DNA of 64,000 nt from Bacillota bacterium (GTDB lineage: Bacteria > Bacillota > Sulfobacillia > RBS10-35 > Bu92): contig JADBKN010000051.1 of assembly GCA_014896375.1 (NCBI GenBank), positions 248,001 to 312,000 of the forward strand, given 5' to 3'. The position numbers were made by a program, and so were the translations under genes. Of the stretch, positions 51,111 to 60,360 are shown in pieces. The notes beneath the pieces were generated by a model. That model ran no database searches, was not told where the DNA came from, and was given only the letters and a program-made list of their open reading frames with translations. Each line of letters starts with the position of its first letter. Position 1 is the first letter of the stretch.

Positions 51111-52952
51111 GTGTCCCGCTTCACCCGGCGGTTTCACAGCATCCAGTGGAAGCTCGTGCTCTCGCTCTTCCTCCTCGCGCTGGCGGCCATGCAGCTCGTC
51201 GGCACGTTCCTCCTGCGCTCCTTGGAGGATTACTACCTCCGCCAGGCGCGCCATGACCTGCAGGTCACGGCCGGCATGGCGGCGAGCGTCGTCCTGCATG
51301 ACCTCGCCGACAACCCGCCCAACCTCGAGGCGGTGCGCGACTTCGTCCAGACGTACGCCGGCGATCCGGAATCGCCGACGCGCACCGGCAGCCAGCTCGT
51401 CGTCGTCGACCGCGACGACGTGGTCCTCGCCGCGAGCAGCGTGGACGTGCAGCCGAACCAGCGCTTCCCCGCCCCGGAGGTGACGGACGGCGCCCTCCAG
51501 GGCGTCGTGCGCGAGCGCTCCTACGCGGATCCGCGCGGGCGGCGCCACATCACGGTGGCGGTGCCGATCAGCGAGCGCGGCCAGATCTACGGCGCCGTCT
51601 ACCTCGACGCTTCACTGGAGAACGTGTACGCCACCCTGGCGGACGTGCGCCGCATCCTCATGAGCGCCACGCTCCTCGCGGTGGCGGTGCTCGTGGTGCT
51701 GGGGGTGCTCCTTGCGCGGACGATCACCGGCCCCATCCACGAGCTGACGCGCCGCGCGGAGGAGCTGGCCGCGGGCCACTTCGACCGGCAGATCACCGTG
51801 CGCAGCGGCGACGAGGTCGGGCGCCTGGCGGCCATGTTCAACCACCTGAGCCAGCGGCTGAAGGAGACGCTGGCCGAGATCTCGGCGGAGAAGCAGCGCG
51901 CCGAGGCGATCCTCACCTATATGGCGGACGGCATCCTGGCCGTCGACCGTCACGGGCTTGTCACGCTCATCAACCCCGCGGCCACGCGCATCCTCCGCGT
52001 GCGCGCGGGCGACGCCCTGGGACGGCCTCTCGGCGCCATCTGGCCGGATCCGAAGGTGGCGGAGGCTCTGGCGGAGAGCCTTGCGGGCGAGACGGCGGCC
52101 GTGCAGACGACGGCCGGCGGCGCCGGGGAGACGCAGCGCACGCTGCAGGGCCAGCTGGCGCCGCTGAAGGCGGAGGACGGCGGGGTGGAGGGCGTCGTCA
52201 TCGTGGTGCGCGACGTCACCGAACAGGAGCAGATCGAGTTGCTGCGCAAGGAGTTCGTGGCGAACGTCTCCCATGAGCTGAAGACGCCCATCACCACGAT
52301 CAAGTCCTACGTGGAGACGCTGATCGACGGAGCTCTGGACGATCCGGCCACGGCGCGCAGCTTTCTCGGCACGGTCGTGGCGGAAGTGGACCGCATGACG
52401 CGCATGATCAATGACCTGCTCCAGCTTTCGCGGATGGAGCACGAGCGCCGCTTCTGGGACCGCCGGCCGCTCGACGTGGCGGCGCTGGCGGAGGACGTCT
52501 GCCAGAAGCTGCGACGCCGCACGCGGCGCAAGAACCTGCGCCTGGCGTGCGAGTCCGAGGGAGAAATCCCGCCGGCCTTGGCCGACCGGGACAAGATCGA
52601 GCAGCTCCTCACGAACCTCATCACGAACGCCATCGATTTCACCCCGGAGGGAGGGCGCATCACCGTGCGCACGCGCGCGGACGGCGGCGATGTCGTCGTC
52701 TCCGTCAGCGACACGGGCGTTGGCATCCCTCCGGAGGACCTGCCGCGCGTCTTTGAGCGCTTCTACCGCGTGGACAAGGCACGCTCGCGCGAGTTCGGCG
52801 GCACGGGGCTCGGTCTTTCCATTGCGAAGGAGATCGTGGAGGGGCACGGCGGCACGATCCGCATCGAGAGCGAGCTCGGCAGCGGCACCACAGTATGGTT
52901 CACGCTGCCGATCGTCGGCGAGGGCTACGGCCGGGCGGGGGCGGCCGGATGA
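51111..52952 (+). CDS. walK: Sensor histidine kinase WalK
   Basis: Partner of WalR that monitors cell-wall synthesis. The 613-residue protein has TM1 (LVLSLFLLALAAMQLVGTFLL), an extracellular PAS-like sensor, TM2 (LMSATLLAVAVLVVLGVLLA), a HAMP domain and a cytoplasmic PAS. The kinase core has FVANVSHELKTPITTIKSYVETL (phospho-acceptor His), NLITNAIDFTPEGG, DTGVGIPPEDLPRVFERFYRVDKARSREFGGTGLGLSI. All boxes (H, N, G1, F, G2) are present. The stop overlaps yycH. Confidence 0.96.
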   Translation: MSRFTRRFHSIQWKLVLSLFLLALAAMQLVGTFLLRSLEDYYLRQARHDLQVTAGMAASVVLHDLADNPPNLEAVRDFVQTYAGDPESPTRTGSQLVVVDRDDVVLAASSVDVQPNQRFPAPEVTDGALQGVVRERSYADPRGRRHITVAVPISERGQIYGAVYLDASLENVYATLADVRRILMSATLLAVAVLVVLGVLLARTITGPIHELTRRAEELAAGHFDRQITVRSGDEVGRLAAMFNHLSQRLKETLAEISAEKQRAEAILTYMADGILAVDRHGLVTLINPAATRILRVRAGDALGRPLGAIWPDPKVAEALAESLAGETAAVQTTAGGAGETQRTLQGQLAPLKAEDGGVEGVVIVVRDVTEQEQIELLRKEFVANVSHELKTPITTIKSYVETLIDGALDDPATARSFLGTVVAEVDRMTRMINDLLQLSRMEHERRFWDRRPLDVAALAEDVCQKLRRRTRRKNLRLACESEGEIPPALADRDKIEQLLTNLITNAIDFTPEGGRITVRTRADGGDVVVSVSDTGVGIPPEDLPRVFERFYRVDKARSREFGGTGLGLSIAKEIVEGHGGTIRIESELGSGTTVWFTLPIVGEGYGRAGAAG

Positions 52953-54331
52953 AGGAGCGCGTCAAGTCCGTCGTCCTCGCCGTGCTCGTGGCCTTCAGCC
53001 TGTACCAGTCGGCGGCGCTCTGGTCCTCCGGGGCGCCGGCGCCCGTGCCGCACGCCACGGAGCCGGTCGTCTTTCCCGGCAGCACAGCCGAGCCGCAGGG
53101 CGACCCGGCCTCGCCGGAGCGCATCGTGTGGGTCGACGCCACCGGCGCGCGCTCCTGGACCGACCCGCAGGACCCGGCCTTCGCGCAGGCCTGGCGCGCT
53201 CTCAAGGCGACCGTGGCGGCCGTGGGCCCGCAGGCTTTGGACGGCGGGGGGGCGGCGGGCGGGGCCACGGCGCTCCCGGCGACGCCGCGCCTGGAGGCCG
53301 TGTGGCCGGACCCCCTTCCCTGGAGCGTGATCTACGCCGCGGCCGCCGGCCACCCGTGGACGCGGGGGGACGGCCCCTCGACCTCCCGCGTGACGGCCGC
53401 GCTTGCGGGCGGGAAGGCGTACCTCGCCGTGGGGAACCTGGACCAGGAGGTCGTGGTCGAACTCCCGGCGGCGCCGGCCGAGCTCACGCAAGCGGCGGCG
53501 CAGCTGGGCGCAGCCGGGGGCGAGGCCGTCGTGCCACTCTCGCCGCCGGCGCCTTGGTCCACGGCCGGCCCCGTCTGGGTGCCGGCGCAGCCGCCCGTCC
53601 TGGGGGAGCTCGCCGTGGCGCCGGAGCCGCTGCCGGAGGGGCCGGAACTGCCGCGCGCCTTCTTCGCGGAGACGGACGCCGTGCGGCGCATCGACGAGAA
53701 GGGCGGCGGCGTGATCTTCACCGATGGCCGCTCCACGCTGCGCCGCGACCCCGCCGGCGCGCTGGCCTACGACGAGCCGGCGCCGGGCACCGGGGAGATC
53801 ACCTTCAGCACGGCGCAGGCGGTGGCGGAGGCGGCGCGCTTCGTGGGCGCGCACGGCGGCTGGCCGGGCCCGTCGCTCATCTGGCAGGTGACGGCGCGCT
53901 ATCCCGCCGGCTCTCTCCTGGCCGACAACCCGCTTCCCAGCGCGATCGTCGTCCAGTTCGTGCCGGTGGTGGCCGGCACGCCGGTGGCGGGGCCCGGCGG
54001 GCCGCTGGGGGTGCTCGTGGAGAGCGGCGGGCCGGCCGGCTACCGCCGCCTGGCGCGCGCCATCCTGGGGCCGTCGGCCGGCTCGGTGCGCCAGATCATC
54101 GCGCCGGCGCAGGCACTGGCGGCCCTCGACGCGGCCTGGCCGGAGATCTACCCTGGAGGTCACAGCGAGCGCCGCATCGCGGACATGCGCGTGGTGTACT
54201 TCTCGCCCAACGAGATCCGCGGCCGCCAGGCGCTGCGGCCGGCCTGGTCGATCCGCCTGGCGGACGGCGACGAGTGGGCCGTGGACGCTTATGACGGCCG
54301 CGTGCTTTCGACGACGATGTGGAAGCCCTGA
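52949..54331 (+). CDS. yycH: YycH-like regulator of WalK
   Basis: Extracytoplasmic protein with a single N-terminal membrane anchor (VKSVVLAVLVAFSLYQSAALW), the YycH signature. It acts with YycI to modulate WalK. It has 460 residues, with much of the middle Ala/Pro/Gly-rich and poorly conserved. Ends with the domain SERRIADMRVVYFSPNEIRGRQALRPAWSIRLADG. ATG overlaps the walK stop (ATGA). Homology is strongest in the first 30 residues and by gene order. Confidence 0.85.
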   Translation: MKERVKSVVLAVLVAFSLYQSAALWSSGAPAPVPHATEPVVFPGSTAEPQGDPASPERIVWVDATGARSWTDPQDPAFAQAWRALKATVAAVGPQALDGGGAAGGATALPATPRLEAVWPDPLPWSVIYAAAAGHPWTRGDGPSTSRVTAALAGGKAYLAVGNLDQEVVVELPAAPAELTQAAAQLGAAGGEAVVPLSPPAPWSTAGPVWVPAQPPVLGELAVAPEPLPEGPELPRAFFAETDAVRRIDEKGGGVIFTDGRSTLRRDPAGALAYDEPAPGTGEITFSTAQAVAEAARFVGAHGGWPGPSLIWQVTARYPAGSLLADNPLPSAIVVQFVPVVAGTPVAGPGGPLGVLVESGGPAGYRRLARAILGPSAGSVRQIIAPAQALAALDAAWPEIYPGGHSERRIADMRVVYFSPNEIRGRQALRPAWSIRLADGDEWAVDAYDGRVLSTTMWKP

Positions 54332-54343
54332 GGTGGTGCGCCC

Positions 54344-55303
54344 GTGGACTGGCCCCGAGCGAAGTCGCTGCTCATCCTCACGTTTTTCGCCCTGAACGTC
54401 TTCCTGGGCTATCAGTTGAGCCTGGAGCGGCGCACCGTGGCCACGTCCGGCTGGGCGGGCGCGGCCGGCGGCCGCAGCGGAGCCGAGCAGGAGATCCGCG
54501 AGGCGGGCGTGCGCTTGGAGGCGCCGCTGCCCGCCGCGCCGGCGGCGCTGCCCCTCCTCAAAGTGCAGCCCGGCAAGCCCAACCGCGAGTCGCTGCTCGC
54601 GGCGATGCTCCCGCAGGGGGGAGCCGCGGCGCACACCTCCACGCCGGGGATCGAAAGCCTGGGCGTGCCGGGCTCGGACGTCTACGAGTGGGGCACGGAG
54701 CAGCTCTTCATCATGAGCGACGTGCTCGTCTTCTACCTGAACACGCGGCCGGACGGGGGCTGTCCCGCGCCGTCGGCGGACGACGCCCGCCGGCAGGCCG
54801 ACGAGTTCCTGGCCACGCGCATGGGCGGCCTGCCGCCCGGCGCCGCCTTCGACCTCGCGCGCGTCGACGGTTCCGACCCTTGCCGCACGGCCGTCTATTA
54901 CCACCAGCAGTTCCGCGGCTACCCCATCTGGGGAAAGATGGGCGACGACGCCGAGCCCGTCAGCGGTCCCATCAAGGTGGAGGTGGCGCAGGCCGGCGTG
55001 GCGAGCGTGATCGAGCAGTACCTGAAGCCGATCGGCTTCACCGGCGCGCCCGTGGCCATCCTCGACCCCGCGGCGGCCGTCATGAAGGCGCTGGCCTGGC
55101 TGCCCAAAGAGCCCGTGGTGCAGTCGCTGGAGTTGGGGTACTTCTCTGAGAGCTACTGCATGGTCGAGTCGTATGAGATCGCGCCCGTGTGGCGCATCCG
55201 CACGCCGGATGCGGTGGTCTACATCAACGCCTACAACGGCGACCGCGTGGGGAGCGGCCACCAGGAATGCCAGACGGTGCCGTCTGGGGCCGGGGGGTCG
55301 TGA
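54344..55303 (+). CDS. yycI: YycI-like regulator of WalK
   Basis: A 319-residue membrane-anchored protein that begins MDWPRAKSLLILTFFALNVFLGYQLS, the YycI opening. The extracytoplasmic part ends with a YycI-like fold (ESYCMVESYEIAPVWRIRTPDAVVYINAYNGD). It forms a pair with YycH in the WalRK operon. GTG start with GAGGTGG upstream. The usual next gene, a YycJ/WalJ metallo-hydrolase, is not here; murA follows instead. Confidence 0.85.
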   Translation: MDWPRAKSLLILTFFALNVFLGYQLSLERRTVATSGWAGAAGGRSGAEQEIREAGVRLEAPLPAAPAALPLLKVQPGKPNRESLLAAMLPQGGAAAHTSTPGIESLGVPGSDVYEWGTEQLFIMSDVLVFYLNTRPDGGCPAPSADDARRQADEFLATRMGGLPPGAAFDLARVDGSDPCRTAVYYHQQFRGYPIWGKMGDDAEPVSGPIKVEVAQAGVASVIEQYLKPIGFTGAPVAILDPAAAVMKALAWLPKEPVVQSLELGYFSESYCMVESYEIAPVWRIRTPDAVVYINAYNGDRVGSGHQECQTVPSGAGGS

Positions 55304-55405
55304 GCGCCGGCGGCGCGGGACCCCGCGCCCGTGAGGGCGGCGCGGCGCGCTTCCGCGGCGCGTCCCATCCGGCTGAGGTACACTTTAGGAACGAGGTGCG
55401 GAGTG

Positions 55406-56674
55406 TTGAGCCGTTTTCTCATCCACGGCGGCCGGCCGCTCAAGGGGCGCGTCCGCGCCAGCGGGCGGAAGAACGCGGCGGTGGCTCTCCTGCCGGCGGC
55501 TCTCCTGGCGGAGGGTCCGGTGCGTCTGGAGAACGTGCCGGACATCGCCGACGTGCATACCTATGTGGACATCCTTGAGGCCGTCGGCGTCGACGTCCGC
55601 CGCCCCGAACCGGGTGTGGTGGAGGTCGACGCCTCGTCCCTCGCGGGCCGGCCGGCGCCGTATGAGCTCGTCAAGAAGATGCGCGCCTCCTATTACCTTC
55701 TCGGCGCTCTCCTGGCCCGCACGGGGCGGGCTGAGGTGGCGCTCCCCGGCGGCTGCGACATCGGCACGCGGCCCATCGACCAGCACATCAAGGCGTTCCA
55801 GGCGCTCGGCGCGGACGTGACCATCGAACACGGCGTGGTGCGCGCAGAGGCGGCGCGCCTGCGCGGCGCGCGCATCTACCTCGACATCGTCAGCGTCGGC
55901 GCCACCATCAACGCCATGCTGGCGGCCAGCCGCGCGGAAGGGACGACGATCATCGAGAACGCCGCCAAGGAGCCGCACGTGGTCGATGTCGCCATCCTCC
56001 TCAACGCCATGGGCGGGCGCGTCGTCGGCGCCGGCACGGACGTGATCAAGGTCACAGGCGTACCGCGGCTGGGCGCGGCGGAGCACACCGTCATCCCCGA
56101 TGAGATCGAGGCGGCCACGTACCTCATGGCGGCCGCCGGCACGCGCGGCGATGTGGTCGTGGAGGGCGTCGTGACGAAGCACCTGGAGCCGGTGATCGCC
56201 AAGCTCCACGAGGCGGGGGCGCAGGTGGAGTACGACGCGGACTGGATCCGCGTGCGCGCCGACGGCCGCCTGCGCGCGGTGAGCGTGAAGACGCTGCCCT
56301 ATCCCGGCTTCCCCACGGACGCCCAGCAGCCGATGACGGCGCTGCTCTCCACGGCCGAAGGGACGAGCACGGTGACGGAGACGATCCACGAGGCGCGGTT
56401 CCGCCACGTCGACGAGCTGAAGCGCATGGGCACGCGCATCCGCGTCGAGGGGCGGACGGCCGTCATCGAGGGTGTGGAGCGGCTGTCGGGCGCGCCCGTG
56501 CAGGCGACGGACCTGCGCGCGGGGGCGGCGCTGGTGGTGGCCGGGCTGATGGCGGACGGCTGCACCGAGGTGAGCGGCGTGGAGTACCTCGATCGTGGCT
56601 ACGAGCGGATGGAGGAAAAGCTCCGCACGCTGGGGGCGCGGATCGAGCGCGTGGAGGCGGCCGTCACGGCGTGA
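55406..56674 (+). CDS. murA: UDP-N-acetylglucosamine 1-carboxyvinyltransferase
   Basis: First committed step of peptidoglycan synthesis; adds enolpyruvate from PEP to UDP-GlcNAc. The 422-residue enzyme has GGRPLKGRVRASGRKNAAVALLPAALLAEG, and ALPGGCDIGTRPIDQHIKAFQALGADV with the fosfomycin-target cysteine intact. YPGFPTDAQQPMTALLSTAEGTSTVTETIHEARFRHVDELKRMG follows. TTG 55406 is the in-frame start behind GAGGTGCGGAG. It follows the WalRK-YycHI genes, whose products sense wall synthesis. Its 3' end overlaps the convergent penicillin-binding-protein gene by 11 bases. Confidence 0.96.
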   Translation: MSRFLIHGGRPLKGRVRASGRKNAAVALLPAALLAEGPVRLENVPDIADVHTYVDILEAVGVDVRRPEPGVVEVDASSLAGRPAPYELVKKMRASYYLLGALLARTGRAEVALPGGCDIGTRPIDQHIKAFQALGADVTIEHGVVRAEAARLRGARIYLDIVSVGATINAMLAASRAEGTTIIENAAKEPHVVDVAILLNAMGGRVVGAGTDVIKVTGVPRLGAAEHTVIPDEIEAATYLMAAAGTRGDVVVEGVVTKHLEPVIAKLHEAGAQVEYDADWIRVRADGRLRAVSVKTLPYPGFPTDAQQPMTALLSTAEGTSTVTETIHEARFRHVDELKRMGTRIRVEGRTAVIEGVERLSGAPVQATDLRAGAALVVAGLMADGCTEVSGVEYLDRGYERMEEKLRTLGARIERVEAAVTA

Positions 56675-58724
56675 GGCGGCGCGTCGTTCCAGCCGGCCGC
56701 CTGGAAGAGACGGCAAAGGCGTCGCCAGCGGGGCTCACGGCTGTCGGCTCCGTGCCGCGCAGGAAGACCTCGCTCCGCACCGGCGAGGACGGGTTGGGGA
56801 GCAGCCCGTCCAGCGCGGACACCTGGAGACGCACGACGTCGTCCGGCATCGTCCAGTCGACGGCCGGCAGGCCGGCGGTGGCTGCGGCCATGAAGCTGTG
56901 CCAGATGGGCCCGGCCAGGGTGGCGCCCGTGCCGCCGATCGGCTTGTAATGGTCGTCGCCCACCCAGACGGCCGCGAGGAGGTTGGGCGTGTAGCCGATG
57001 AGCCAGCCGTCCTGGTCCGTCGTGCCGGTTTTGCCGGCCGCGGGGCGGTCGATGCGCACGCCGGCCCCCGTGCCGTAGTCGAACACGCTCTTGAGAATGT
57101 CCGTCATCACGTAGGCGACGCCCGGGTCGAGCACCTTGCGCGTGTGCGGGCCGAAGAGCCCCTCGGGCACGATCACGTGCCCGGAGGCGTCCTCCACGCG
57201 CCGCACCGCGAAGGGCTCCGCCCGCCAGCCCAGTGTGGCGAGGGGCGTATAGCCGCGCGCCATCTCCAGCACCGTCACCGCGGACGTGCCGAGAGCGAGC
57301 GGGATGCTGTCCTCAAGAGGGCTTGAGATGCCCATCGCCCGGGCGGTGCGGATCACGGCCGAGGGCCCCACGACGGCCATCCAGCGCGCCGCCACCACGT
57401 TCTTCGACTCGGCGACGGCGTCGCGCATGTTCATCGGCTGGTCGGTGTACTGGTTGTCGAAGTTCTTCGGCGTGAACGGCGGCGAGTCCGGCGTGGGTCC
57501 GGGGAAGGAAACGGGCGCGTCGAGCTGCGTGGCGGTCGGCGGGTAGCCTCTCTGCAGCACCGTGACATAGAGAAAGGGTTTGAAGGCCGATCCCGGCTGG
57601 CGGCGCGCCTCCGTGACGCGGTCGAATTTCGTGACGCTATAGTCCCGCCCGCCCACGTACGCAAGGATCGCGCCGGTCTGCGGGTCCAGCGCCACGAGCG
57701 CCGCTTCCGGCTGGGGCACGCCGTTCGCGTCGCGGCTGCCCACGGGGAGGATGTTCTGGACGGCCGCTTCCGCCGCCCGCTGCATGTCGAGGTCGAGGGT
57801 CGTGAAGACGCGGAAGCCGCCGCGAGAGAGCGCCTGCGCCACTTCCGGGTAGCGCGTGGCGAGCTCGTCTCGCACGTAGTCCATGAAGTAGCCGGCGCGC
57901 GCCACGGGGACGGCCAGCGAGGCTGTGCGCATCGGCTCCCGGGAGGCGCGGCGCGCGGCGTCCGCTGAGATGTAGCCGAGCTCCGCCATGCGTTGCAGCA
58001 CCACGTTGCGGCGCGCCGTCGCCGCCTCGGGGTGGCGGATGGGGGACAGCGTCTCCGGAGAGCGGATCATGCCGGCGAGCGTGGCCGACTCGGCCAGGTC
58101 CAGCTCCGACACCGGCTTCCCGAAATAGTGCTCCGACGCCGCCTCCACCCCCCAGGCGGAATCGCCGAAGAACACCGTGTTGAGGTACATGGTCAGGATC
58201 TCGTCCTTGGAGTAGCGCTGCTCAAGCTTCAGCGCGAGAAAGGCCTCTTGCAGCTTGCGCGCCAGAGTCCGCGACGGCGTGAGGTAGAGGTTCTTCGCGA
58301 GCTGCTGCGTGATGGTGCTGCCGCCCTCGACGACGCGTCCGGCGACCACGTCCCGGACCAACGCCCGCGCGATGCCGACCGGGTCGATGCCGTGGTGCTG
58401 GTAGAAGCGGTCGTCTTCGATCGCCACGACCGCGTGGCGCAGGTCGGCGGGGATCTGCGAGGACGTCACGTTCGTGCGGTTCTGCGTGAAGAAGCTGCCG
58501 ATGAGGCGGCCGTTGCGGTCGTAAAGGCGCGTCGCCTCGGGCAACTGCACGGACGGGAGCGGCATGGCGGCCACGGCCGCCGCCAGCAAGAGGCCCGCGC
58601 CGAGGAGCGCCAGCGCGCCGATGCCCAGCCAGCGGAGAATCGGCGGCAGGCGGCGCGGCGCGCCCGGCGGCGTCTCGGGGCGCGGCCTCCGCCGTGCGCG
58701 GCGGCGCTGCTTGCGGGATTCCAT
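56664..58724 (-). CDS. Class A penicillin-binding protein (transglycosylase/transpeptidase)
   Basis: A 686-residue bifunctional wall polymerase. It has a basic cytoplasmic tail, one TM helix (LGIGALALLGAGLLLAAAVAAM), and a GT51 glycosyltransferase domain (AVVAIEDDRFYQHHGIDPVGIARAL, GGSTITQQLAKNLYL, KEIL-type EQRYSKDEILTMYLNTVFFGDSAWG). The transpeptidase domain has PGSAFKPF (SxxK), AESKN (SxN) and GKTGTT (KTG). All catalytic motifs are present. The C-terminal 25 residues are low complexity. PBP1A/PBP2C-like. Confidence 0.95.
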   Translation of the reverse strand: MESRKQRRRARRRPRPETPPGAPRRLPPILRWLGIGALALLGAGLLLAAAVAAMPLPSVQLPEATRLYDRNGRLIGSFFTQNRTNVTSSQIPADLRHAVVAIEDDRFYQHHGIDPVGIARALVRDVVAGRVVEGGSTITQQLAKNLYLTPSRTLARKLQEAFLALKLEQRYSKDEILTMYLNTVFFGDSAWGVEAASEHYFGKPVSELDLAESATLAGMIRSPETLSPIRHPEAATARRNVVLQRMAELGYISADAARRASREPMRTASLAVPVARAGYFMDYVRDELATRYPEVAQALSRGGFRVFTTLDLDMQRAAEAAVQNILPVGSRDANGVPQPEAALVALDPQTGAILAYVGGRDYSVTKFDRVTEARRQPGSAFKPFLYVTVLQRGYPPTATQLDAPVSFPGPTPDSPPFTPKNFDNQYTDQPMNMRDAVAESKNVVAARWMAVVGPSAVIRTARAMGISSPLEDSIPLALGTSAVTVLEMARGYTPLATLGWRAEPFAVRRVEDASGHVIVPEGLFGPHTRKVLDPGVAYVMTDILKSVFDYGTGAGVRIDRPAAGKTGTTDQDGWLIGYTPNLLAAVWVGDDHYKPIGGTGATLAGPIWHSFMAAATAGLPAVDWTMPDDVVRLQVSALDGLLPNPSSPVRSEVFLRGTEPTAVSPAGDAFAVSSRRPAGTTRRLTP

Positions 58725-58868
58725 GGACGGCCTCCCGCGACGTAGCGTGCCCCGGCCGCCGTGCGGGGTTGCGCCGGCGGCCGGCGCCGGTCAGAAGGCC
58801 CCATGCGTAGGTAGGAGGAAGGCTGCACGGAGCGGCCGAATGCCGCTAGACGAGGGGGAGTGTCAGCG

Positions 58869-59624
58869 GTGCGCATCGCTCTCTTTTCCGACGTCCACGG
58901 CAACCTGACGGCGCTGGAAGCCGTCCTGGAGGAACTCGAACGCCTGGGACCGTTGGACCGGCGCGTCTGCGCGGGCGACGTAGCGTTCCTCGGCCCGTCG
59001 CCGGCGGAGGTGATCGAGCGCCTGCGAGAGGAGAAGATCGACGTCGTCCGCGGCAACACCGACGACTGGCTCACGATCGCGGCCGGCCTTCCGCGCGACG
59101 CCCGCATCGCGGGACCCGCGGTGGACCCGCCGGCCGAATCTCCCGGCGACCACATCCGCCTGCACATGGCCTGGTGCCTGGAGCGACTGGGCCGGGACCA
59201 CCTGGCCTGGCTCAACGAGCTGCCGCTGCAGCGGTCCATCTCGCCGGCGCCCGGGGCGGACCTGCTCGTCGTCCACGCGACGCCCGAAAGCTGTCACGCT
59301 TCGACGCACCTGTGCGCTCCCGGCCTGCCCGCCGCCGAGGCGAGGGCGGCCTTCGGACGGCCCGGCGCGCGGGCCGTGGCTTTCGGACATCGCCACGAAG
59401 CGTTCGTCGCGCCCTACGGCGACCTCACGCTGGTGAACGTCGCGCCGGTGTCCATCACGCTGGACAGGGCGCCTGCGGCGGCACTCACAGTGGCCACGTG
59501 GCACGGCGACCACTGGACGTTCCAGCAGCGGCGGATCGTTTATGATCCGGAACCGGAACTGCGCCGGGCGCGTGAGCGCGACCTGCCCCATCACCCGTGG
59601 TGGGAGTCCCTGAGCCAGCGCTGA
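58869..59624 (+). CDS. Metallophosphoesterase (YfcE/MJ0936-like)
   Basis: A 251-residue calcineurin-like phosphoesterase. Metal motifs are present: FSDVHGN (DxH), CAGDVAFLGPS (GD), VRGNTDDW (GNxD), VVHATPES (H) and AFGHRHEAFV (GHxH). Substrate unknown. Relatives split small phosphodiesters, Ap4A or 2'3'-cyclic nucleotides. GTG 58869 is preferred to GTG 58860 because GAGGGGGA ends right against the latter. Confidence 0.88.
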   Translation: MRIALFSDVHGNLTALEAVLEELERLGPLDRRVCAGDVAFLGPSPAEVIERLREEKIDVVRGNTDDWLTIAAGLPRDARIAGPAVDPPAESPGDHIRLHMAWCLERLGRDHLAWLNELPLQRSISPAPGADLLVVHATPESCHASTHLCAPGLPAAEARAAFGRPGARAVAFGHRHEAFVAPYGDLTLVNVAPVSITLDRAPAAALTVATWHGDHWTFQQRRIVYDPEPELRRARERDLPHHPWWESLSQR

Positions 59625-59814
59625 ACGTAGAGCACGACAGGACTCATGGTCCACCGCCGCTCCCCGGGCGACCGCGTGCCGGTGCCGCCTGCAGGGAGCC
59701 GCGGGCGTGGCATGCGCCCCGGGCATCGCCCGCTCCTTCTGCATCCGGCGCGCCGCCACGCGCAACAACGTCAGCGGCCTCGACACGGGCGACCCTCGAC
59801 CGGAGGGGAACAGT

Positions 59815-59820
59815 TATAAT
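59815..59820 (+). promoter_or_regulatory. Consensus -10 upstream of the polyamine operon
   Basis: TATAAT, 69 bases before the arginine decarboxylase ATG. No clear -35 hexamer is found at 16-18 bases, so the promoter may need an activator or use an extended -10. Confidence 0.45.
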
Positions 59821-59889
59821 ACTGGGCGTGATTCGCTGGGCACCGCTGGAACACCGGCCGGCCGGCGCCTGCGCTCAAGGAGGACGAGC

Positions 59890-60348
59890 ATGCTTCCCAC
59901 ACCGAAGATCGTCAAACTGGCTGCCGGGGCCGGAGAGGGCGGCACCAAGCTGACCGCCTTTGACAAGGCGCTGCTCACGGCGGGCATCGGCAACCTCAAC
60001 CTCATCAAGGTCAGCAGCATCCTCCCGCCCGCGTGCGAGTACCGCGAGGAATTCGAGGTCCCGCCGGGGTCGCTCACGCCCACGGCGTACGGCGCCCTGA
60101 TGAGCGACCGGCCCGGGGAACTCATCGCCGCGGCCGTGGGCCTCGGCTTCTCCCATGACGACTACGGCGTCATCATGGAGTTCACGGGCTACTGCGACCG
60201 CGACGAGGCCGCGGCGCGCGTGAAGGCGATGGTGGAGGAGGGCTTCGCCGTCCGCGGCAAGGAGCTCAAGCAGGTCATCGTGCGGGCCGTCGACCACCGC
60301 GTGGAGCGCTTCGGCGCCGTGGTGGCCGCCGCCGTGCTCTGGTACTGA
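59890..60348 (+). CDS. Pyruvoyl-dependent arginine decarboxylase
   Basis: Makes agmatine from arginine with a self-generated pyruvoyl group. The 152-residue proenzyme contains IKVSSILPPACEY; cleavage between Ser42 and Ser43 would give the pyruvoyl-bearing alpha chain. The family also shows LTPTAYGALMSDRPGELIAAAVGLGF and YGVIMEFTGYCDRDEAAARVKAMVEEGF. AGGAGG precedes the ATG. It is the first gene of a unit with speE and speB, which identifies the pathway as agmatine-based polyamine synthesis. Confidence 0.95.
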   Translation: MLPTPKIVKLAAGAGEGGTKLTAFDKALLTAGIGNLNLIKVSSILPPACEYREEFEVPPGSLTPTAYGALMSDRPGELIAAAVGLGFSHDDYGVIMEFTGYCDRDEAAARVKAMVEEGFAVRGKELKQVIVRAVDHRVERFGAVVAAAVLWY

Positions 60349-60360
60349 CGGGCAAGAGGC

